NCBI RefSeq assembly: GCF_030053775.1
Contig: NZ_CP125669.1
Location: 2,723,962 to 2,787,961 of the forward strand
Length of the DNA: 64,000 nt
Source of the DNA: Acinetobacter corruptisaponis
Lineage (GTDB): Bacteria > Pseudomonadota > Gammaproteobacteria > Pseudomonadales > Moraxellaceae
Direction of reading: 5' to 3'
Part shown: piece by piece, positions 47,151 through 55,691 of the stretch
How positions within the stretch are numbered: position 1 is the first letter of the stretch
How the letters are laid out: every line of letters starts with the position of its first letter
Notes under the pieces: model-generated
Told to the model about the DNA's origin: nothing
The model's database searches: none
Seen by the model: the letters and a program-made list of their open reading frames with translations, nothing else
Position numbers and translations under genes: made by a program

Positions 47151-48065
47151 ATGTTTCAGAAAGCTTATTTTTATCCCTTATTCGCCATTTTGTTCTGGGC
47201 GGGTAATGTGGTGGTTTCCAAAATGGCAAGCCATGCCATTTCTCCTGTTGCGATTACCTTTTATCGTTTGGTGCTTGCACTCGCAGTGATGAGCACTTTT
47301 GTGCTGGTTCCTGTCTGGAGAAACAGGCAAACCATCAAACAGTATTGGAAACAGTTGGCATTGGGTGGTTTTCTGTCGGTGTCTTTATTCCAATTTTTGT
47401 CCTATCAGGCTGCATCCACCACCACTGCAACCAATATGGCGATTGTGACCGCATTGATTCCCTTACTCACCATGATGTTGAGTAGCGTGGTTCTGAAAGA
47501 CAAAATCAGTTATGGCATGTTGTTTGGTGGTGCCTTGTCATTTTATGGGATTCTCTACTTGTTGAGTCATGGCAGCATTTCCCAGATTTGGCAACAGGGT
47601 GTACATTTGGGTGATGGCCTAATGCTGATTGCGGCTGCGGGTTACGCCTTGTATGGAGTGTTGCTGAAACGTTGGAAAATGCCGATTCCCGCATGGCAAT
47701 CCAATTTTGTGCAATCGAGTTTTGCCATTTTATATGTACTGCCTTTTTTTGTATTTTTACCTGCTTCGGGACGGTTGTTGAATCAGCACACCATTCCATT
47801 GATTGTATATGCCAGTATTTTCTCGTCTGTATTGTTATCTTATTTATGGATTGAGGGTGTCAGACATTTAGGGCCGAATCGCAACAGTATTTTTATGAAC
47901 TTACTGCCGTTATTTACCGCATTGATTGCAGTGGCGCTATTGGGAGAGCATTTACAGGTGTTTCACTATATTGGAGGTGGTCTAACATTGTTGGGAATCC
48001 TGATTGCCCAAACCATTCAAAAACCGATTCAATTTAAGCAGGATACAGATCGAATTGTGGAATAA
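47151..48065 (+). CDS. EamA/DMT-family transporter (304 aa)
   Basis: A second ten-helix EamA permease, with FYPLFAILFWAGNVVVSKMA at the N-terminus, SYQAASTTTATNMAIVTALI closing helix three to four, and GPNRNSIFMNLLPLFTALIA in the second half. It is divergent from the AraC gene and ends at its own terminator. It is not a close copy of the 45249-46130 transporter, so the pair reflects family membership rather than recent duplication. Substrate unknown. Confidence 0.86.
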   Translation: MFQKAYFYPLFAILFWAGNVVVSKMASHAISPVAITFYRLVLALAVMSTFVLVPVWRNRQTIKQYWKQLALGGFLSVSLFQFLSYQAASTTTATNMAIVTALIPLLTMMLSSVVLKDKISYGMLFGGALSFYGILYLLSHGSISQIWQQGVHLGDGLMLIAAAGYALYGVLLKRWKMPIPAWQSNFVQSSFAILYVLPFFVFLPASGRLLNQHTIPLIVYASIFSSVLLSYLWIEGVRHLGPNRNSIFMNLLPLFTALIAVALLGEHLQVFHYIGGGLTLLGILIAQTIQKPIQFKQDTDRIVE

Positions 48066-48080
48066 AGCATACGTCAATAA

Positions 48081-48110
48081 AAAGCTTTAACTGAGGTTAA
48101 AGCTTTTCTC
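48081..48110 (+). terminator. Terminator after the second DMT transporter
   Basis: Stem AAAGCTTTAAC/GTTAAAGCTTT (48081-48091 with 48096-48106), a TGAG loop, with a short T-run. It may also serve the convergent gene ending at 48124. Confidence 0.78.
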
Positions 48111-48123
48111 ATTTTATTTTGAC

Positions 48124-48567
48124 TTATTTCTGTGCCGCAATTTGCGCTTCCAGAAGCTTGACCTGTTCCTCTTTGAGCTTAAGCAGTGCATCGACATCAT
48201 CATGCTGCTGCTTGAGTTCCTGCTGCTGATCCTTAAGCTGTTGATGAATATCATCCAGTTTGGCAATTTCCTCTTTCGCCAAACTGTCATTTGCTGGAAG
48301 CGGCTCTTTAATAATTGATTCCTTAACCAACTGGATTGGTTCGGCAACTTCACTGCTGACTGCTGTTGGTTCAGGTGTAACAGCGGTTTGCTGTTTTACT
48401 GTCGCAACTGGTTTTGCTGCAACAGGTTGTGTTGGTGTGCTGGCTGACTGCTGATCCTTTTGTGCCAAAAACCATTGCACAGCAAGAAATAGCACCACCA
48501 CAACACTAATTCCACCAATTATCATCCATAATAATCTGGAATTTTCTGTTTGGTATGTGGACATCAT
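48124..48567 (-). CDS. Membrane-anchored coiled-coil protein of unknown function (147 aa)
   Basis: One N-terminal membrane helix (LLWMIIGGISVVVVLFLAVQ) is followed by a Thr/Pro/Ala/Val linker and a C-terminal coiled coil (LDDIHQQLKDQQQELKQQ and so on, about residues 105-147). The likely start is the ATG at 48567 after AGAAGG, with a second ATG immediately after. It overlaps or abuts yheV in the direction of transcription (prlC, yheV, this gene), so it is probably the third gene of that operon. I do not recognise the family. Confidence 0.7.
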   Translation of the reverse strand: MMSTYQTENSRLLWMIIGGISVVVVLFLAVQWFLAQKDQQSASTPTQPVAAKPVATVKQQTAVTPEPTAVSSEVAEPIQLVKESIIKEPLPANDSLAKEEIAKLDDIHQQLKDQQQELKQQHDDVDALLKLKEEQVKLLEAQIAAQK

Positions 48568-48577
48568 TTTTAACCTT

Positions 48578-48799
48578 CTAGTCAAAACGACGAGGTTTGA
48601 ACTGTATCACCCCAATTTCATCTGGCTCAGCGGGTTGCGGTTCTTCCACATGGGTCGGACGTTTTTCACTATAAGCACAGTCGATACATTCAATCCACTC
48701 GTCATCCACAGTGATGATCTTAACCACACGATCTAACGCTCCGCATTTGGGACATTTTGCACCCGCGATGAACTGTCTTTTCATGTCAGTTAATACCAT
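48578..48799 (-). CDS. yheV: YheV-family putative zinc ribbon protein (73 aa)
   Basis: The start of the chain, KRQFIAGAKCPKCGALDRV, matches YheV (E. coli KRFIAGAKCPAC). Two CxxC pairs (CPKC near residue 16 and CIDC near 38) should bind zinc. The protein is small and of unknown function. The frame starts at 48799; a second ATG at 48784 gives a protein closer to the E. coli start. It lies 23 bp downstream of prlC, suggesting an operon. Confidence 0.85.
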   Translation of the reverse strand: MVLTDMKRQFIAGAKCPKCGALDRVVKIITVDDEWIECIDCAYSEKRPTHVEEPQPAEPDEIGVIQFKPRRFD

Positions 48800-48822
48800 C
48801 CTGTGAACAATAATGACGTAGT

Positions 48823-50862
48823 TTAAGCGGTTTTATCCGTGTTCGTCCAACCTTGATGGCGTAATAATGCATCTATTTTGGGGTCTCTTTTGCGGAAATT
48901 GCGAAACGCATCAAGCGCCGTATCTTTTCCGCCAACTGCTAGAATAAACTTTCTAAACTCTTTGCCAGTCTCGGTATTAAAAATACCTTCGCTTTCAAAG
49001 CGGTCAAAGGCATCACTGGCTAAAACTTCAGCCCATTTATAGGAGTAATAGCCCGCAGCATAGCCACCCGCAAAAATATGGCTAAAACTATGCTGGAAAC
49101 GGTTATAGGCAACTGTGGGCACCACTGCAAATTTGGCCCGAATATCGTTCAGCGTTTCCTGAATCTGCTGACTGTTTAAAGCAGGTGTTTGGCGGTGAAT
49201 TGTTAAATCAAACAAGGCAAATTCAATCTGACGTAGCGTTTGCATGCCTGACTGGAAGAAACGTGCATTCAACAAGGCCGATAATAGTTCCTGTGGTAAT
49301 GTTTGCTTGGTCTCGGTATGTTCACTGAGCACATCAAGACTTTCATTGTCCCATGCCCAGAATTCCATAAACTGACTTGGTAACTCCACTGCATCCCAAG
49401 CGACGCCGTGCGTCCCTGCAACTGAGATATTGTCCACTTCGGTCAGCATATGGTGTAAGCCATGACCAAACTCATGGAACAAGGTAATCACTTCATCATG
49501 GGTCAGCAGGGCAGGTTGATTACCAATTGGTGGGGTAAAGTTGCAGACCATGTAGCAAATGGGTTTTTGTAGACCATTAGCAGTTTGTACACGGGAACGG
49601 AAACCACTCATCCATGCACCGCCACGTTTGCCATTGCGTGCATATAAATCAAAGTAGAAGCCACCGACCACTTGGCCCTGATCTTCAATTTCAAAATAAC
49701 GCACATCATCCTGCCAAACAGGTGCCTGGCGTTCAACGATCTGGATACCGTAAAGGCGCTGTACGATCTGAAATAAACCTTGAACCACTTTCGGTGCAGG
49801 GAAATACGGTTTGAGTGCTTCCTGAGAAAGGTTGAACTGTTGCTGTTTTAGCTTTTCAGAGTAATAGGTGGCATCCCACGGTTTAAGTTCATCAATCCCA
49901 TCCTGTTGGGCAATGCTTTTTAGTTCTGCAATTTCAGCCAGTGCAGGGGTGCGAGCATGTTCTGCCAGATCGACCAGGAATTGATTGACGGTTTCAACAT
50001 CAGGTGCCATTTTGCTGGCAAGGGAGTATTCAGCAAAATTATTGAAGCCGAGCAGTTGTGCCATTTCCTGACGTAAGCTCAGGATTTCTTCCATCACAGG
50101 CGTGTTATCAAACTCGGTTTTATCCGATTGATCTGATGCACGGGTGACATAGGCTTTGTACAGCTCTTCTCGCAACTCACGATCATCGGCATAGGTCATG
50201 ATCGCAAAATATGCAGGAAAGTCCAATGTCGCAACTGCTTGATCAAGCTCACGTTGTTGTCCGTATTGCTTTGAAAGTTCAACACTGCTTTGCGGTAAGC
50301 CTTTCAGTTGCACTTCTGTTAAAGGTTTGAAATAGGCTTGGGTTGCATCAAGTACATGGTTGGAAAAGTCAGAAGATAGTTGAGATAAACGTGCTGAAAT
50401 TTCTGCATAGCGTTTTTTGGCTTCGCCCTCAAGTGCAACGCCTGAAAGTTTAAAGTCGCGTAATGCTAGTTTAATGGCACTTTGTTGTGCTTCGCTGAGG
50501 GTCTGGAAAATGGTACTGTCATGAATCTGTTGATAGGTTTGATATAGCGCCGTGTGTTGCCCAAGCTGAGTATAGTATTCACTCAGACTCGGTAACAGAG
50601 CCTGGTAGACTTCACGGGTTTCCGCATTGTTCATCACGGCATTGAGGTGTGACAAAATACCCCATGACTCACTCATGTTATTTTCAAGCTGATCAACTTC
50701 GGTCAAAGTGGCGAGTTGAGCTTCTGTACCTTGTGGGACTTCATTGAGTTGATTTAAAAAGTTCTGTCCATTTTGAATGTTTTGTTCAATCTGTTGTTTT
50801 AAGTCGGCAAGTTGAATTTGATCAAATTGAGGAACGGGAAGAGTCGCTTGCTGTAGTGTCAT
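48823..50862 (-). CDS. prlC: Oligopeptidase A, M3 zinc peptidase (679 aa)
   Basis: A complete thimet-oligopeptidase-type enzyme. The zinc site HEFGH lies near residue 463 (FHEFGHGLHHML) and the third ligand is the Glu in the following helix (WDAVELPSQFMEFW). Length fits PrlC (about 680). In E. coli it is cytoplasmic and degrades signal peptides and other short peptides. It is the first gene of the prlC-yheV unit. Its promoter should lie in the spacer between 50863 and the IS-split gene. Confidence 0.95.
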   Translation of the reverse strand: MTLQQATLPVPQFDQIQLADLKQQIEQNIQNGQNFLNQLNEVPQGTEAQLATLTEVDQLENNMSESWGILSHLNAVMNNAETREVYQALLPSLSEYYTQLGQHTALYQTYQQIHDSTIFQTLSEAQQSAIKLALRDFKLSGVALEGEAKKRYAEISARLSQLSSDFSNHVLDATQAYFKPLTEVQLKGLPQSSVELSKQYGQQRELDQAVATLDFPAYFAIMTYADDRELREELYKAYVTRASDQSDKTEFDNTPVMEEILSLRQEMAQLLGFNNFAEYSLASKMAPDVETVNQFLVDLAEHARTPALAEIAELKSIAQQDGIDELKPWDATYYSEKLKQQQFNLSQEALKPYFPAPKVVQGLFQIVQRLYGIQIVERQAPVWQDDVRYFEIEDQGQVVGGFYFDLYARNGKRGGAWMSGFRSRVQTANGLQKPICYMVCNFTPPIGNQPALLTHDEVITLFHEFGHGLHHMLTEVDNISVAGTHGVAWDAVELPSQFMEFWAWDNESLDVLSEHTETKQTLPQELLSALLNARFFQSGMQTLRQIEFALFDLTIHRQTPALNSQQIQETLNDIRAKFAVVPTVAYNRFQHSFSHIFAGGYAAGYYSYKWAEVLASDAFDRFESEGIFNTETGKEFRKFILAVGGKDTALDAFRNFRKRDPKIDALLRHQGWTNTDKTA

Positions 50863-50937
50863 TGTATTTTTGCCATATCATCTTTAAACATAGTTATAGA
50901 TGTAGGGCTTTGAGAGGGAGAAATCAAGCTTAATTCA

Positions 50938-51175
50938 TTATTTATTAGCTGAGCTTTCCGTTGCTATTTGAATTTCATCGATGGATAGAATATAAGTTCC
51001 AAACGCACTTTGACGAGTAGAAAGCTTTAATTGCAGTTGATGGTCTTTGTATACTTCATATTCTTTTGATGTGATAATAAAAAGAGGGATATTTGAATAA
51101 ATCGTTTTAAAAAAATAGATAGTTGAATTTTTAGTACGTTTTTTTTCGATAATAGCAGATGTCTCTATTATCTTA
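50938..51175 (-). pseudogene. 3' part of a membrane-protein gene split by the IS element
   Basis: Downstream of the IS on the minus strand, 76 codons remain (IETSAIIEKKRTKNS onward, ending TESSANK). The frame appears to continue into the IS only because the element's end happens to be open. Removing the IS and one copy of TATCTTA joins this fragment exactly in frame to the 52149-52505 fragment, restoring a protein of 195 residues. The C-terminal piece looks like a soluble beta-rich domain. Function unknown. Whether any truncated product is made is open. Confidence 0.8.
51169..51175. repeat. Target-site duplication, left copy
   Basis: TATCTTA immediately left of the IS end, repeated exactly at 52149-52155. 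Confidence 0.85.
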
Positions 51176-52148
51176 ACCCGAATCTTGTTTAAGCCGATAT
51201 TTCCATAATACGAATCATCGGCTTGTTTTGATGACATATTTGATAAGCACATAAAGATGCATAAATACCAGCTAAATAGCCTGCAACACTTCTCGCTCTA
51301 GTCGTCACTAGATTGTACGCCCCCTTCAGCAAACTGAATAAAGTTTCTATTTTATTGCGTTGTTTCAGATGGTATTCATCTGCTTTTGATAACTGTATAG
51401 ATTTCATGTTCTTTCGGTGATAGGTAATTAAATCAATATCTTGTACTCTTAATTTACTCTTTAATTCATGACTAATATAGCCACGATCAGCATACAATTT
51501 AGCAGTCATTCCTTTGACTAACTGTTCAACCATTTTTATATCTGCTGTATGCCCATTTGATAAAGCTGTGCTGAGTATTTCACCTGACTGATTCATAAGT
51601 ACATGCAACTTACAACCAAAGAACCAACCCATAGAACTTTTACCACGAGTTGCAATTGCTGCTAGCGATTTATGTCTTTTTATTCGCTGATTTTTACAGA
51701 CAGCCAATGTCGTTGAATCGATCCATAAATAAGAACTTTGCTGATCTTTCATCAGGGCGAAATGTAAGGCATGTAAAGCCAGTTGATGAGTATTGATCAG
51801 GTAAATCATACGTTGGTAACAAGGCAGGCTTTTGAATAAATGAAGATAGTTATGTCTCAGTGCCGTAAAGAATGCTTTAAAGTTATTGAAATGTGAATGT
51901 TTATACCAAATTGCAATAAAGACAATTTCAGAAATACTGAGCTGTGCAGGGCGAATTCTTAGGCATTTAAGATTTTGCTTTAAGAATTTCCAGTAAACTG
52001 ATTCAAATTTTAGAAAGAAATCATCAATTATACAGAATAATTGGGTACTATCGAACATAAGGACTAGAGTCGTAAGTTTTGTGTGGTAACTAACTGATGG
52101 CTCTAGTCCTTCTCTTTTTCAAGTCTATGGCTTATCCGTGATTCAGGT
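51176..52148 (-). mobile_element. IS982-family insertion sequence (973 bp)
   Basis: The element is bounded by imperfect inverted repeats of about 20 bp (15 of 20 positions match): ACCCGAATCTTGTTTAAGCC at the left end and its counterpart ACCTGAATCACGGATAAGCC read from the right end. Both ends are flanked by the 7-bp direct repeat TATCTTA. One transposase gene fills it. The size fits IS982-family elements (about 1 kb). It has split a host gene and lies in the same orientation as that gene. Confidence 0.88.
51189..52058 (-). CDS. IS982-family transposase (289 aa)
   Basis: A DDE transposase with candidate catalytic residues in LWIDSTTLAV (first Asp, near residue 112), LYADRGYISHEL (second Asp, near 190) and RNKIETLFSLLKG (Glu, near 238). 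The segment IKRHKSLAAIATRGKSSMGW is characteristic of the IS982 family. The frame is intact, with an ATG near the right end of the element, so the copy may still be active. Confidence 0.92.
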   Translation of the reverse strand: MFDSTQLFCIIDDFFLKFESVYWKFLKQNLKCLRIRPAQLSISEIVFIAIWYKHSHFNNFKAFFTALRHNYLHLFKSLPCYQRMIYLINTHQLALHALHFALMKDQQSSYLWIDSTTLAVCKNQRIKRHKSLAAIATRGKSSMGWFFGCKLHVLMNQSGEILSTALSNGHTADIKMVEQLVKGMTAKLYADRGYISHELKSKLRVQDIDLITYHRKNMKSIQLSKADEYHLKQRNKIETLFSLLKGAYNLVTTRARSVAGYLAGIYASLCAYQICHQNKPMIRIMEISA

Positions 52149-52505
52149 TATCTTAGTATTTCCAGTAGCATATGTCCATATCATCGGTAGAACCCCAGCC
52201 AAGTTGAACCACAGTATAGAAATAATAAATATAGGGAAAACAACAAGTGAATAAAGTCTAGGTTTCTTTTGTACATTTTTCCATTGGCGAGGAATAATCC
52301 ATTCTTGATTCTTTTTAAGATGGAGGAAATAAAGCAGAAGTAAGACATAGAGCAAGCTGGCAATCATCAATGCTATAATTTTTACTGGGACTGTCGGAGA
52401 AAAATTACTCCATAAAAAATAAATGACGGTACTACAGCTTAAAAGGAACAAAGGAATATAAGTATACAAATGATGGTTGTATTTTGAGATGTGATGTTTA
52501 GACAT
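52143..52505 (-). pseudogene. 5' part of the IS-split membrane-protein gene
   Basis: It encodes 119 native residues and then runs one codon into the IS (ACC) before a stop. At least three membrane helices are visible (YTYIPLFLLSCSTVIYFLW, IIALMIASLLYVLLLLYFL, LVVFPIFIISILWFNLAGVL) with a basic segment (RQWKNVQKKPR) between the second and third. Joined to the 50938-51175 fragment it forms a 195-residue integral membrane protein of unknown family. Confidence 0.8.
52149..52155. repeat. Target-site duplication, right copy
   Basis: TATCTTA immediately right of the IS end, identical to 51169-51175. Confidence 0.85.
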
Positions 52506-52560
52506 AAAATGATTTATATTTTTAGATACAATAAATAGTTTATTTTAGAATTAAAAATGT

Positions 52561-52580
52561 AAGAGAGCCGAAGCTCTCTT
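52561..52580 (-). terminator. Terminator after rnr
   Basis: An 8-bp stem AAGAGAGC/GCTCTCTT with, on the minus strand, a TTCG tetraloop, followed by ACATTTTT. Confidence 0.78.
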
Positions 52581-52589
52581 ACTTATAGG

Positions 52590-55010
52590 CTACTCACTTT
52601 TTGCTTTTGCATTGTCCTTTTTCTTTTTCACTTTCTTCTTGGCTTTCTCTTTGGTTTCAGGCTTGGCTGCTGCTTTTTTAGCAGGTTTTTTGGTATAAGA
52701 ACTTGGTTTGTTCTTATCCTTTTTCTTACGAACAGGCTTTTCACCATCTTCACTGACTTGGGACGTTGTGGATGGTTTACTAAAAACCTCTTCAGTTGCT
52801 GGAGCTTTGACAGATGTGGTGCGAGGTGCTTTCTGGCGAATCACACGCCCCAAATGCGTCAACTGTTGTACCAATTGAAAGTCAATTTTACGTTCTTCCA
52901 GATTGACGCCTGCAACCAGAATCTTGACTTCATCGCCGAGACTAAAGGATTGACCGCGATTCTGACCAACCAGGCTTTGGCTGGCTTGATCATATAGGAA
53001 ATAATCTTCACCGAGCTGGCTGACATGAATCATACCATCGACATATAAATCTTTGAGTGTCACGAATAGGCCAAACTCAGTCACCGCACTAATGATACCG
53101 ACAAACTCATCACCTAAATGCTGTTGCATATAATGGCATTTCAACCATGTGGTGACACTACGTGAGGCTTCATCGGCACGACGTTCGGTTTGAGAGAAAT
53201 GTTCACCTGCATCATCTAAAGCTGCGCCTGAAAGAGGATAAACTTTCTTGTCAAGATAGGCTTTAATCGCACGATGCAACAATAAGTCTGGATAACGACG
53301 AATTGGTGAGGTGAAATGGGTATAGGCTTCATACGCTAAGCCATAGTGCCCTGAATTTTTTGCCCCATAATAGGCTTGCATCATTGAGCGTAACAATACC
53401 GCATGGATACTTGGTGCATCAATACGATCTTTGGTTGCTTCAATGACCCGTTGATAATCGGCCTGTGTTGGCTGCTCTGGGAAAGGCAAGCCCAGCAATT
53501 TGACAAAATCACGCACTTTCTGGATACGTGAGAATTCTGGTGCTTCATGCACACGATAGAGCATTGGAATGTCATGTTCCAGACAATATTCTGCTGCGGC
53601 AACGTTGGCCAGCAACATACATTCTTCGATCAATTTATGTGCATCATTACGGCTACGTGGCAAGATTTCCTTGATTCCACCCAACTCATCAAAGGTCATA
53701 TAGGTTTCAATGGTTTCAAATTCCATTGCATGACGTTTGGCACGTAATTCTTTTAGTGTCTGATAAAGCTGGAATAGGGTATTTAACGATTTATGAACGC
53801 TTTTATCTTGTGGAATGGCATCGGTTGCGCCGTCAAAATAAGTCGCCACCTGATTATAGGTCAAACGTGCTTTGGAGTGCATGACCGCAGGGTAGAATTC
53901 ATAACCTGTGACTTTACCAGCGCGTGAAAGTTTTAAATCACAGACCATACATAGACGGTCAACATGAGGATTTAAAGAACATAAACCATTCGACAATGCT
54001 TCTGGCAACATTGGCAGCACGAAATGGGGGAAATAAACCGATGTACCACGATCTTCCGCTTCTTCATTTAAAGGTGAGTCCAAACGTACATAATGGCTCA
54101 CATCCGCAATTGCCACCACCACGCGATAACCACCACCTGCACGCTTCTCCGCATAGACTGCGTCATCAAAGTCACGGGCATCTTCACCATCAATGGTGAC
54201 CAGTGGCAAGTCACGTAGATCGACACGACCTTTACGATCCTGTTCAGACGGTTCTTTAAAGCTTTCAGCTTCTTTAATGACCGCTTCTGGAAATTCATAA
54301 GGCAAACCAAACTCTAGGATGGTCTGCGGAATAATAATCTCGGTATCGGCTTTATCTGCCATAGACTGAACCACATGACCTGTTGCCAGTTCTTCACGGG
54401 TCGGGTAGTCATCAATGGCAACGCGTAGCATATCGCCCACTTTGGCATTGGCATGTTCAATCAGTTCTTTTTCCAGCGTAATTGGCTGATGTTGGTTTGG
54501 ATTGCTGGGTTGAATAAAGTATTCACCCTCATGTTCAGCCACTTTACCAATAATCTGTTTAACACGACGTTGCACCACTTCGGTAATAAAACCCCAGGCT
54601 TTACCTTTACGGTCAACAGAGGTCTGGCGCACCTTAACGCGATCGCCATTAAACACCAAGCGTAACTCCCGTTCAGGTAAAAGCACATCATCCTGACCTG
54701 CAATATTGGCAGTGCCCAGTCCTTTGCTGTTGATATAGACCGTTGCTTCATGACTCGGTAAGTCTGTTGCAGGCTGGAACTTAAATCCGTCTTTCATCAG
54801 TTGACCGTCACGTACCATTGCGCTTAAGCGGTGGTTGAGTGCATCAATACTTTTTTGATCTGGGATATTAAAGTGGTCCACAAGTTCCGCATGGGATTGT
54901 GCAGTTTGTAATTGTTCTAATGTAGTTAAAATAAGGGTTCGGCTCGGAATAGGATTATCGTAACGTTCAGCTTCTGCTTTTGCTTCGGGATCAACCCAAT
55001 TTGTAGTCAT
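52590..55010 (-). CDS. rnr: Ribonuclease R (806 aa)
   Basis: A processive 3'-5' exoribonuclease that degrades structured RNA. Order of domains: N-terminal helix-turn-helix and two cold-shock domains (about 1-240), the RNB catalytic domain (about 265-600) with the metal-binding aspartates in TIDGEDARDFDDAVY, then an S1 domain (GIISAVTEFGLFVTLKDLYV near 645) and a Lys-rich C-terminal tail (KKKDKNKPSSYTKKP and further). The tail is longer and more basic than in many RNase R proteins. It is transcribed alone and ends at 52561. Confidence 0.96.
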   Translation of the reverse strand: MTTNWVDPEAKAEAERYDNPIPSRTLILTTLEQLQTAQSHAELVDHFNIPDQKSIDALNHRLSAMVRDGQLMKDGFKFQPATDLPSHEATVYINSKGLGTANIAGQDDVLLPERELRLVFNGDRVKVRQTSVDRKGKAWGFITEVVQRRVKQIIGKVAEHEGEYFIQPSNPNQHQPITLEKELIEHANAKVGDMLRVAIDDYPTREELATGHVVQSMADKADTEIIIPQTILEFGLPYEFPEAVIKEAESFKEPSEQDRKGRVDLRDLPLVTIDGEDARDFDDAVYAEKRAGGGYRVVVAIADVSHYVRLDSPLNEEAEDRGTSVYFPHFVLPMLPEALSNGLCSLNPHVDRLCMVCDLKLSRAGKVTGYEFYPAVMHSKARLTYNQVATYFDGATDAIPQDKSVHKSLNTLFQLYQTLKELRAKRHAMEFETIETYMTFDELGGIKEILPRSRNDAHKLIEECMLLANVAAAEYCLEHDIPMLYRVHEAPEFSRIQKVRDFVKLLGLPFPEQPTQADYQRVIEATKDRIDAPSIHAVLLRSMMQAYYGAKNSGHYGLAYEAYTHFTSPIRRYPDLLLHRAIKAYLDKKVYPLSGAALDDAGEHFSQTERRADEASRSVTTWLKCHYMQQHLGDEFVGIISAVTEFGLFVTLKDLYVDGMIHVSQLGEDYFLYDQASQSLVGQNRGQSFSLGDEVKILVAGVNLEERKIDFQLVQQLTHLGRVIRQKAPRTTSVKAPATEEVFSKPSTTSQVSEDGEKPVRKKKDKNKPSSYTKKPAKKAAAKPETKEKAKKKVKKKKDNAKAKSE

Positions 55011-55249
55011 ATCGTTTCAATTCACATCTGGCAGATCGGTTTAGCATAAGTCATTCAAACTTTAACTGCACGTCAAAGATTGCAAGATTCTGTTTGTTAC
55101 ACCGATCTGAATAAAGGAGAGAACACTATATTAACAAGCGTTGGACTAAAAAATGCTGAAAAAAACAAAAATTGATTAAAAAATATTTGATTGATATAAA
55201 AAAACAGAAAAAAACAGGAACATTGCTTGTGTAATGTAGTTTTAGTTTG

Positions 55250-55255
55250 TATTAT
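55250..55255 (+). promoter_or_regulatory. Probable promoter of the tRNA cluster (-10 element)
   Basis: TATTAT at 55250-55255, with TTGTGT 17 bases upstream (55227-55232), followed by GCGC, 15 bases before the first tRNA. Confidence 0.5.
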
Positions 55256-55269
55256 TGCGCTCGTGTTAC

Positions 55270-55359
55270 GGTGAGATGGGTGAGTGGCTGAAACCACATC
55301 CCTGCTAAGGATGCGTACGGGTAACTGTACCGAGGGTTCGAATCCCTCTCTCACCGCCA
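55270..55359 (+). tRNA. tRNA-Ser (anticodon GCT)
   Basis: Ninety bases with acceptor stem GGTGAGA/TCTCACC, discriminator G, encoded CCA at 55357-55359, a long variable arm as expected for tRNA-Ser, T-arm GGGTTCGAATCCC and anticodon loop with GCT, decoding AGC and AGU. Confidence 0.95.
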
Positions 55360-55370
55360 CTTTACTTAAG

Positions 55371-55447
55371 GCGCTCATAGCTCAGCTGGATAGAGCACTT
55401 GGCTACGAACTAAGGGGTCGGGAGTTCGAATCTCTCTGAGCGCACCA
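55371..55447 (+). tRNA. tRNA-Arg (anticodon ACG), copy 1
   Basis: Seventy-seven bases. The acceptor stem is GCGCTCA/TGAGCGC, the anticodon stem CTTGG/CTAAG encloses loop CTACGAA (ACG, normally deaminated to ICG), and CCA is encoded. It lies 11 bp after tRNA-Ser and is probably co-transcribed with it. Confidence 0.96.
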
Positions 55448-55494
55448 AGTAAAGATTAAAAGTAACACATGCCTGAATTGGCAACATAAGTAAT

Positions 55495-55571
55495 GCGCTC
55501 ATAGCTCAGCTGGATAGAGCACTTGGCTACGAACTAAGGGGTCGGGAGTTCGAATCTCTCTGAGCGCACCA
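55495..55571 (+). tRNA. tRNA-Arg (anticodon ACG), copy 2
   Basis: Identical over all 77 bases to the copy at 55371-55447, after a 47-bp spacer that differs from the flanks, consistent with tandem duplication kept identical by selection or conversion. Confidence 0.96.
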
Positions 55572-55584
55572 ACTTAAAAAAATT

Positions 55585-55607
55585 AACCGCTTAATTGCGG
55601 TTTTTTT
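55585..55607 (+). terminator. Terminator of the tRNA cluster
   Basis: Stem AACCGC/GCGGTT (55585-55590 with 55597-55602), a TTAATT loop and T7. Confidence 0.85.
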
Positions 55608-55650
55608 GTGCCTGTAATTTGAAGCTAGGCTATAAAAAATAATCGTTATA

Positions 55651-55680
55651 AAAAAAGCCGCTGATGACAGCGGCTTTTTT
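55651..55680. terminator. Bidirectional terminator between the tRNAs and the giant repeat gene
   Basis: Stem AAGCCGCTG/CAGCGGCTT (55655-55663 with 55668-55676) with an ATGA loop, flanked by A6 and T6, serving the minus-strand giant gene and reinforcing the tRNA terminator. Confidence 0.88.
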
Positions 55681-55691
55681 GTCATTTTTTA

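Noticed and set aside
48114..48353. 79-codon minus-strand frame inside the coiled-coil gene
   Set aside because: It is a shifted reading of the Lys/Gln-rich coiled coil. The 48124-48567 frame has the membrane helix and a Shine-Dalgarno sequence.
55371..55571. Twin tRNA-Arg genes as phage or island attachment sites
   Set aside because: The identity covers exactly the two full tRNAs, with a terminator after them. No integrase or partial tRNA copy is present in the window.
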